From Solirubrobacteraceae bacterium (lineage in GTDB: Bacteria; Actinomycetota; Thermoleophilia; Solirubrobacterales; Solirubrobacteraceae): DNA of 64,000 nucleotides. Shown here in pieces: positions 59,363 through 64,000 of the stretch. The notes beneath the pieces were generated by a model that was not told where the DNA came from, did no database searches, and worked only from the letters and a program-made list of their open reading frames with translations. The number at the start of each line of letters is the position of its first letter. Within the stretch, counting starts at the first letter, position 1. The translations under genes were made by a program, and so were the position numbers. The DNA lies in contig JANWLE010000015.1 of the NCBI GenBank assembly GCA_025451035.1, forward strand, positions 1-64,000, written 5' to 3'.

Positions 59363-61684
59363 CTAGCCCGCGCCGGGGGTGACCCTGTAGGCGTCGAACA
59401 CCGACTCGGTGTTGCGCAGGCGGTTGATAGCGCTCTTAAGCGAGTGCGTGTCGGCGACCTCGATCACGAAGCGGTTCTTGACCATCGGGGGGTTCGACAG
59501 GCAGCGCGCTTCGACGATGTTCGCTCCTGACTCGGAGAAGACGCGCGAGAGGTCCTCCAGCAACCGGTGGCGGTCCCATGCGTCGATTTGGATTTCGACG
59601 ACGAACGCTCGCGCCTGGTCTCCCTCCCACGAGACGTTCGTGAAACGCTCGGGGTTCTTGCGCAGCAGCTGCGCGTTGGGGCAATCCTCGCGGTGGATCG
59701 TGATCCCGCGGCCGAGCGAGATGTAGCCGACGATCGGGTCTCCCGGGACCGGACGGCAGCACTTGGCCAGGCGCAGCATCACGTCGCCCACGCCCTCCAC
59801 GCGGATCCCGTACTGGCCGGATGAGCTAGTCGGACGCCGCCGGGGAGGGCCGACGCGCAATAGATCGGTGGCTGCCGTCGCGGCGTTGTCTGCAGCCTCG
59901 CCGCGCTTGAGCCGCTGCATGATCTTGTTGACGACGATCTTTGGCGAGATCTTCGCCGCGCCGAGAGCGATGTAGAAGTCGTCGGCCTTGCGGTAGCCCA
60001 TCTCGCGGATCACGTCGGCGAGCAGTGCCGAGCCGGTGATCTTCTGGGCCGGCAGACCCTGCTTTTTGAGGTGGTCCTGCAGGACCTCGCGTCCGGTGTG
60101 CTCGGTGTCCTCGCGCGACTCGGCCTTGAACCACTGCTTGATCTTGTTGCGCGCCCGTGTCGTTTTGACCATCGCCAGCCAGTCGCGCGAGGGGCCCCGC
60201 TCGCGCTTGCCGGTGAGGATTTCGACGATCTCACCCGAGTGCAGTTCGTAGTGCAGCGGCACGATCTTGCCGTTCACGCGAGCCCCGACACAGCGGTGAC
60301 CGATCTCGGTGTGGACCTCGTAGGCGAAGTCGAGCGGTGTCGCTCCGGCCGCCAGCGACTTGACCTCGCCCTTGGGGGTGAACACGTACACCTCGTCCTC
60401 GAACAGGTCGATCTTGAGGTTCTCCATGAACTCCCGGGGGTCGGACAGCTCCTTCTGCCAGTCCATCATCGATCGCAGCCAACCGAGCTTCGCCTCCTCG
60501 CTGACGCTCTCTGCTTCCCCGTCTGTCTGGCCGCGATCGTTGCGCCGCTGCTTGTACATCCAGTGCGCGGCGACGCCGAACTCGGCCAGCTCGTGCATCT
60601 CGTGGGTGCGGATCTGGATCTCCAGCGGCCTACCCTCGGGGCCGATCACGGTCGTGTGCAGCGACTGGTAGCGGTTGAACTTCGGCATCGCGATGAAGTC
60701 CTTGAAACGGCCGGGCAGCGGCTTCCACAGCGAGTGGATCACGCCGACGGTGCCGTAGCAATCCTTCACCGATTCGACGATCACGCGCATCGCGGTGAGG
60801 TCGTAGATCTCGTTGAACTCACGGCCCTTCTTGGTCATCTTCGAGTAGATCGAGTAGAAGTGCTTGGCGCGTCCGGCTATCTGCGCGTCGATGCCGACCG
60901 CCCGCAGCTCCGTCTGCAGGTACTCGCCGGCCTCTGTCACGTAGCGCTCGCGCTCCTCTCGCTGCTGGGAGACCAGATCCTTGATTTCCTGGTACTTGCG
61001 CGGGTGCAGCGTCGCGAATGCGAGGTCCTCTAGCTCCCACTTGATCGCGTGGATGCCGAGGCGATGCGCGATCGGCGCGTAGATCTCGAGCGTCTCACGC
61101 GCCTTGTCGTTCTGCTTCTGCTTGGGCAGCGCGTCGATTGTGCGCATGTTGTGCAGACGGTCGGCGAGCTTGATCAGGATGACCCGCACGTCGGTGGCCA
61201 TCGCCACCATCATCTTGCGGTAGTTCTCCGCCTGCGCCTCGTCGCGCGACTGGAAGGTGATGCCCGTCAGCTTGGTGACGCCGTCCACGATCTGGGCGAT
61301 CTGCTCGCCGAAGCGCTCTGAGACCTCCTCGATCGAGGCGGAGGTGTCCTCGACCGTGTCGTGCAGCAGCGCTGCGCAAAGCGTCTCGGTATCGAGCCGC
61401 ATGCCGGCGCAGATCCGCGCAACGCCGACGGGGTGCACGATGAAGTCCTCGCCGGACTTGCGGCGCTGCGCGGCGTGGTGCTCGCAGGCGAAGACGAACG
61501 CGTCCGTGACTCTCGCGCGGTCTATCTCGACAGCCGAGTCGGCGGCGTGCTCGGAGACGATCGCGAACAAATCGCGCAACAGCCGCCGCTCGAACACGTT
61601 TAGGTCGGGCGCGGGCGCCACCGAAGCGCCGCGCGCGGTGGAGGGCTGCTCGGCATCGGTCGGTGGGTGCCCCAGATCAGTCAT
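59363..61684 (-). CDS. rel: Bifunctional (p)ppGpp synthetase/hydrolase Rel
   Basis: The 773-residue protein has an intact HD hydrolase domain (HPVGVARICAGMRLD, ALLHDTVEDT), the synthetase domain (VIVESVKDCYG, KFNRYQSLHTTVIGPEG), a TGS domain (VYVFTPKGEVKSLAAGATPLDF), a zinc-finger/CC domain (LAKCCRPVPGD, HREDCPN) and a C-terminal ACT domain. Both activities should thus be present. I start at ATG 61684, 53 bases after recJ; a reading upstream to 62986 is recJ in another frame and is rejected. The order recJ-rel follows a common secDF-recJ/apt-rel type neighbourhood. Confidence 0.95.
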   Translation of the reverse strand: MTDLGHPPTDAEQPSTARGASVAPAPDLNVFERRLLRDLFAIVSEHAADSAVEIDRARVTDAFVFACEHHAAQRRKSGEDFIVHPVGVARICAGMRLDTETLCAALLHDTVEDTSASIEEVSERFGEQIAQIVDGVTKLTGITFQSRDEAQAENYRKMMVAMATDVRVILIKLADRLHNMRTIDALPKQKQNDKARETLEIYAPIAHRLGIHAIKWELEDLAFATLHPRKYQEIKDLVSQQREERERYVTEAGEYLQTELRAVGIDAQIAGRAKHFYSIYSKMTKKGREFNEIYDLTAMRVIVESVKDCYGTVGVIHSLWKPLPGRFKDFIAMPKFNRYQSLHTTVIGPEGRPLEIQIRTHEMHELAEFGVAAHWMYKQRRNDRGQTDGEAESVSEEAKLGWLRSMMDWQKELSDPREFMENLKIDLFEDEVYVFTPKGEVKSLAAGATPLDFAYEVHTEIGHRCVGARVNGKIVPLHYELHSGEIVEILTGKRERGPSRDWLAMVKTTRARNKIKQWFKAESREDTEHTGREVLQDHLKKQGLPAQKITGSALLADVIREMGYRKADDFYIALGAAKISPKIVVNKIMQRLKRGEAADNAATAATDLLRVGPPRRRPTSSSGQYGIRVEGVGDVMLRLAKCCRPVPGDPIVGYISLGRGITIHREDCPNAQLLRKNPERFTNVSWEGDQARAFVVEIQIDAWDRHRLLEDLSRVFSESGANIVEARCLSNPPMVKNRFVIEVADTHSLKSAINRLRNTESVFDAYRVTPGAG

Positions 61685-61737
61685 GTCTAAAGCGTAGGGA
61701 ACCGGGCCAGTGAACTGAAGCTCTTGTCCTTCACATT

Positions 61738-64000
61738 TCAAGCGACCTGCAGCTGCATCGAGCCGAGCAGGGCGCGGCCGTCCGCGAGCCGCTCGGTGTG
61801 CCAGCGGAAGGTGGCTGAGAGCTCGAGCTTCGTGCGCTCGGCTGGCTTGACCAGGACGCGTTCGGCCGCAGTGTCGATCTCGATCAGCTCGAGCTCCTCG
61901 AGGATCCGCAGCAAATCGGCGGCCACGGGGACCGGGCGCGGCGGCACGCGCGTGTCCGATCCCACGCGTCCCGCGAGCAGCCGTTCGAGGTCTACCCCGG
62001 ACGCGGAGCCGGCTTTGCGCAGCTCGCGGTAGAGGTGGCGCAGGGCATCTCGCAGGTCGTGGTTTCGCTCGAGCGTCTTTTCGGCGAAGCGGATCTGAGC
62101 GTCCCCCCAGAGCAAATGCGCGTGCTGGCCCGAGCCCCCCATCAGGGCGAGCCTGTGCTCGCTCGGATGCGTCGGCGGGTCCAGTAGGGCGACGTGCATG
62201 TAGTCGGCTGCTATTTGCGGTTCGCGTTCGAGGGCGAGATATGAGCAGAGCGGAAAGTCGCCGATCCTTCCGCTCAGCTGCTGGTGGCGGGCGGGCGCAT
62301 CGGCGCACAACACGAGCACGGGCTCGCCGCTTGCGAGCAGCCCGCACAGCGTGCCGGGGATCGATGACCCGCGACGGTCGTGCACCTTGCGCTTGCCGCG
62401 CAAAACGCCCGTGTCTCCTCGGCGGCCCGGCCCGCCGGTGCTGGCGAGCTCCTGCCACAGAGCCTGCAGGTATTCCTCGCTCTCGCCGAGAAGCACGATC
62501 GGTTCGGGGTCCGAAGGCTGCGCGTGGCGGAGATTTAGGCGGGGTTCTGATACGCCGTTCCACTCGTTGACCTCCAGCGCGAACACCCCGTCGGTGGGGG
62601 TGTCTTCGTCGACCGGCAGCGCTCCACCCATCCCGAAGGCGACGGCACGCAGGCGGCTCGACCCGGAACGCACGGTGAAACGCAGGTGTTTGCCTTCGCC
62701 CATGCTGTGCGGGTCGGTGAATCTCGCCGCCGGCAGCAGCAGGGAGACCTTCGGGTTTCCCTGCCCAAACGGAGCGAGAGCCTGCAGTTCCTCGGCCAGA
62801 TCCAGGCCCAGGTCGCTGCCGGAGGCCACGGCGTCGATGCGCAGCGTGGAAAGAAAGTCCTCGGGGGTGAGGGTGGCTTCGGCGTGCGCCGTAAAAGCCT
62901 GCCTGAACTGCTCCAACCGCGAGCGGTCGACCTCTAGGCCGGCTGCGGCCCGGTGCCCTCCGTAACGCAGAAGGTGCTCGCCGCAAGCGTGCAGCGCCTC
63001 CAGCAGGTCGAAGCCGTCGATGCTGCGGCCCGAGCCCTTGCCGGACTCCTCGTCGAGGGCGATCACGACCACCGGGCGGTTGTGACGCTCGGCTAGGCGA
63101 GAGGCAACGATGCCGATCACGCCGGAGTGCCAGTTCTCCCCTGCCAGGACGTAGGCGGCCCTGTCACCCTGCTGGGCGATCTGTGCTTCGGCTTCAAACA
63201 GGATGCGTGTCTCAGAGTGCCTGCGCTCCTGGTTTGCGCGGTGCAGCTCGTCGGCGATCTGCGTCGCCCGCACTGGATCCTCGGTCATGATCAGCTCGAG
63301 CGCGGCGTCAGCGCGATACAGGCGCCCGGCGGCGTTCAGGCGAGGCGCGAGCGCGAAGCCGACCGCGCGTTCGCTGACGCGGCTCGGGTCGACGCTGGCG
63401 ACGGCCATCAGGGCCTGCAGGCCGAGCTTGCTCGTGCCCTGCAGGCGACGCAGCCCGCGGGTGACGAGGTTGCGGTTCTCGCCGCGCAACGGGACGATGT
63501 CGGCGATCGTCGCGAGCGCCACGAGGTCCAGGTCTTCTTCGAGCTGCTCGATGTCCTTGCCGGCCGCTTCCCACAAGCCCTGGGCGAGCTTGTAGGTGAC
63601 GCCCGTGGCGCAAAGGTCCCTGCACGGGTACTCACAAACCACCGGGTGCAGGATCAGCGCGTCGGGCAGTGAGCCGTCCGCCGGGGGCGTGTGGTGGTCG
63701 GTCACGATCACCTCGAGACCCCTCTCCTTCGCCGCCCGTACCTCCGCTACCGCTGTGATCGCGCAGTCGGCGGTGATCAGCAGCTTCGTGCCTCTTGCCG
63801 CGAGCCGCTCGACCGTGTCCGGATTCAGGCCGTAGCCGTCGGTGGAGCGGTCAGGCAGATACCAGTCGACCTTCCCGCCCAGCGCGCGCACGGCGCGGAC
63901 AAGCACCGCTGTCGAGCAAACGCCGTCGACGTCGTAGTCGCCGTGGACAGTTATCTGCGAGCTCTCGCTGATGTGCGCGAGCAGACGCTCGGTGATCTGC
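61738..64000 (-). CDS. recJ: Single-stranded-DNA exonuclease RecJ (start outside the window)
   Basis: The frame is open to the window edge, giving over 750 residues; the N-terminus is missing. DHH motifs are HGDYDVDGVCST and VIVTDHHTPP, with LNAAGRLYRADAAL and the DHHA1 motif RYGGHRAAAGLEV, followed by an OB domain (LAPFGQGNPKVSLLL, EVNEWNGVSEPRL). About 240 further residues at the C-terminus (from GESEEYLQALWQ) are an extension with a degenerate helicase-like look, seen in some Gram-positive RecJ. RecJ digests single-stranded DNA 5'-3' in repair. Confidence 0.94.
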   Translation of the reverse strand, partial: QITERLLAHISESSQITVHGDYDVDGVCSTAVLVRAVRALGGKVDWYLPDRSTDGYGLNPDTVERLAARGTKLLITADCAITAVAEVRAAKERGLEVIVTDHHTPPADGSLPDALILHPVVCEYPCRDLCATGVTYKLAQGLWEAAGKDIEQLEEDLDLVALATIADIVPLRGENRNLVTRGLRRLQGTSKLGLQALMAVASVDPSRVSERAVGFALAPRLNAAGRLYRADAALELIMTEDPVRATQIADELHRANQERRHSETRILFEAEAQIAQQGDRAAYVLAGENWHSGVIGIVASRLAERHNRPVVVIALDEESGKGSGRSIDGFDLLEALHACGEHLLRYGGHRAAAGLEVDRSRLEQFRQAFTAHAEATLTPEDFLSTLRIDAVASGSDLGLDLAEELQALAPFGQGNPKVSLLLPAARFTDPHSMGEGKHLRFTVRSGSSRLRAVAFGMGGALPVDEDTPTDGVFALEVNEWNGVSEPRLNLRHAQPSDPEPIVLLGESEEYLQALWQELASTGGPGRRGDTGVLRGKRKVHDRRGSSIPGTLCGLLASGEPVLVLCADAPARHQQLSGRIGDFPLCSYLALEREPQIAADYMHVALLDPPTHPSEHRLALMGGSGQHAHLLWGDAQIRFAEKTLERNHDLRDALRHLYRELRKAGSASGVDLERLLAGRVGSDTRVPPRPVPVAADLLRILEELELIEIDTAAERVLVKPAERTKLELSATFRWHTERLADGRALLGSMQLQVA

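Noticed and set aside
59363-62986. A single 1207-codon minus-strand frame covering rel
   Set aside because: Only 59363-61684 is rel. The first 434 codons are Arg/Pro/Ala-rich and lie inside recJ in another frame, an effect of high GC. The rel ATG at 61684 is clear.
1-64000. CRISPR arrays, transposases, rRNA genes, phage genes
   Set aside because: None was seen: no regularly spaced repeats, no transposase or phage structural motifs, and only one tRNA.

Overview
The window is high-GC DNA, packed with genes that are mostly on the minus strand. It reads as a chromosomal core region of an actinobacterium. Lineage markers are the actinobacterial integration host factor next to gmk-rpoZ-coaBC, MurT/GatD, an Rv2578c-type radical SAM protein, a PyrR-led pyr operon with its RNA loop over the ribosome binding site, and several candidate leaderless promoters. 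A deep-branching class such as Thermoleophilia fits the gene content (DapL, NusA with an extra Cys motif, compact TruB), but that placement is inference. I see no phage, insertion sequence, CRISPR array or rRNA operon. One tRNA and one decayed gene are present.

Layout. 1-3757 (+): end of a lipid kinase, then murT / methyltransferase / gatD (D-iGln amidation of lipid II) and a MazG-like pyrophosphohydrolase. 3754-8174 (-): miaA-dapF-dapL-hflX. 8272-9063 (+): a short-chain dehydrogenase. 9074-18492 (-): ftsK, a RodZ-like protein, cinA, thpR, recA, recX, miaB and an SOS-controlled radical SAM gene. 18582-20751 (+): a two-component system. 20782-23351 (-): dapA and RNase J. 23414-25558 (+): recD2. 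25535-42438 (-): mihF, gmk, rpoZ, coaBC, a TPR protein, rimP-nusA-ylxR-infB-rbfA, nrnA, truB, ribF, rpsO, peroxiredoxin, DsbA-like, pnp, M16 protease, dapB and a small unknown gene. 42598-52988 (-): rnz and the pyr operon (pyrR, pyrB, pyrC, an isochorismatase-family hydrolase, carA, carB, pyrK, pyrD). 53084-55490: tRNA-Arg, a broken radical SAM gene, and a sigma factor with a DUF4349 membrane protein. 55596-64000: ctaG, a SAM-riboswitch-controlled thrC/MoaD-like pair, a second lipid kinase, rel and the start-truncated recJ.

Functional themes. Cell wall and lysine genes (murT, gatD, dapA, dapB, dapL, dapF) are spread over four loci. Pyrimidine and guanylate synthesis adjoins the transcription and translation apparatus. 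DNA repair is represented by recA, recX, recD2, recJ, cinA and a LexA-box gene.

Most interesting signals: (1) a SAM-I riboswitch in front of a threonine-synthase homologue paired with a ThiS/MoaD-type sulfur carrier, which suggests thiocarboxylate-dependent homocysteine synthesis from O-phosphohomoserine; (2) a DapF with both catalytic cysteines replaced by serine; (3) a LexA box lying on a near-consensus leaderless promoter; (4) an attenuator-like leader before rimP-nusA-infB; (5) a Cys-Cys-Cys-His motif in the NusA tail; (6) a hydrolase embedded in the translationally coupled pyr operon.
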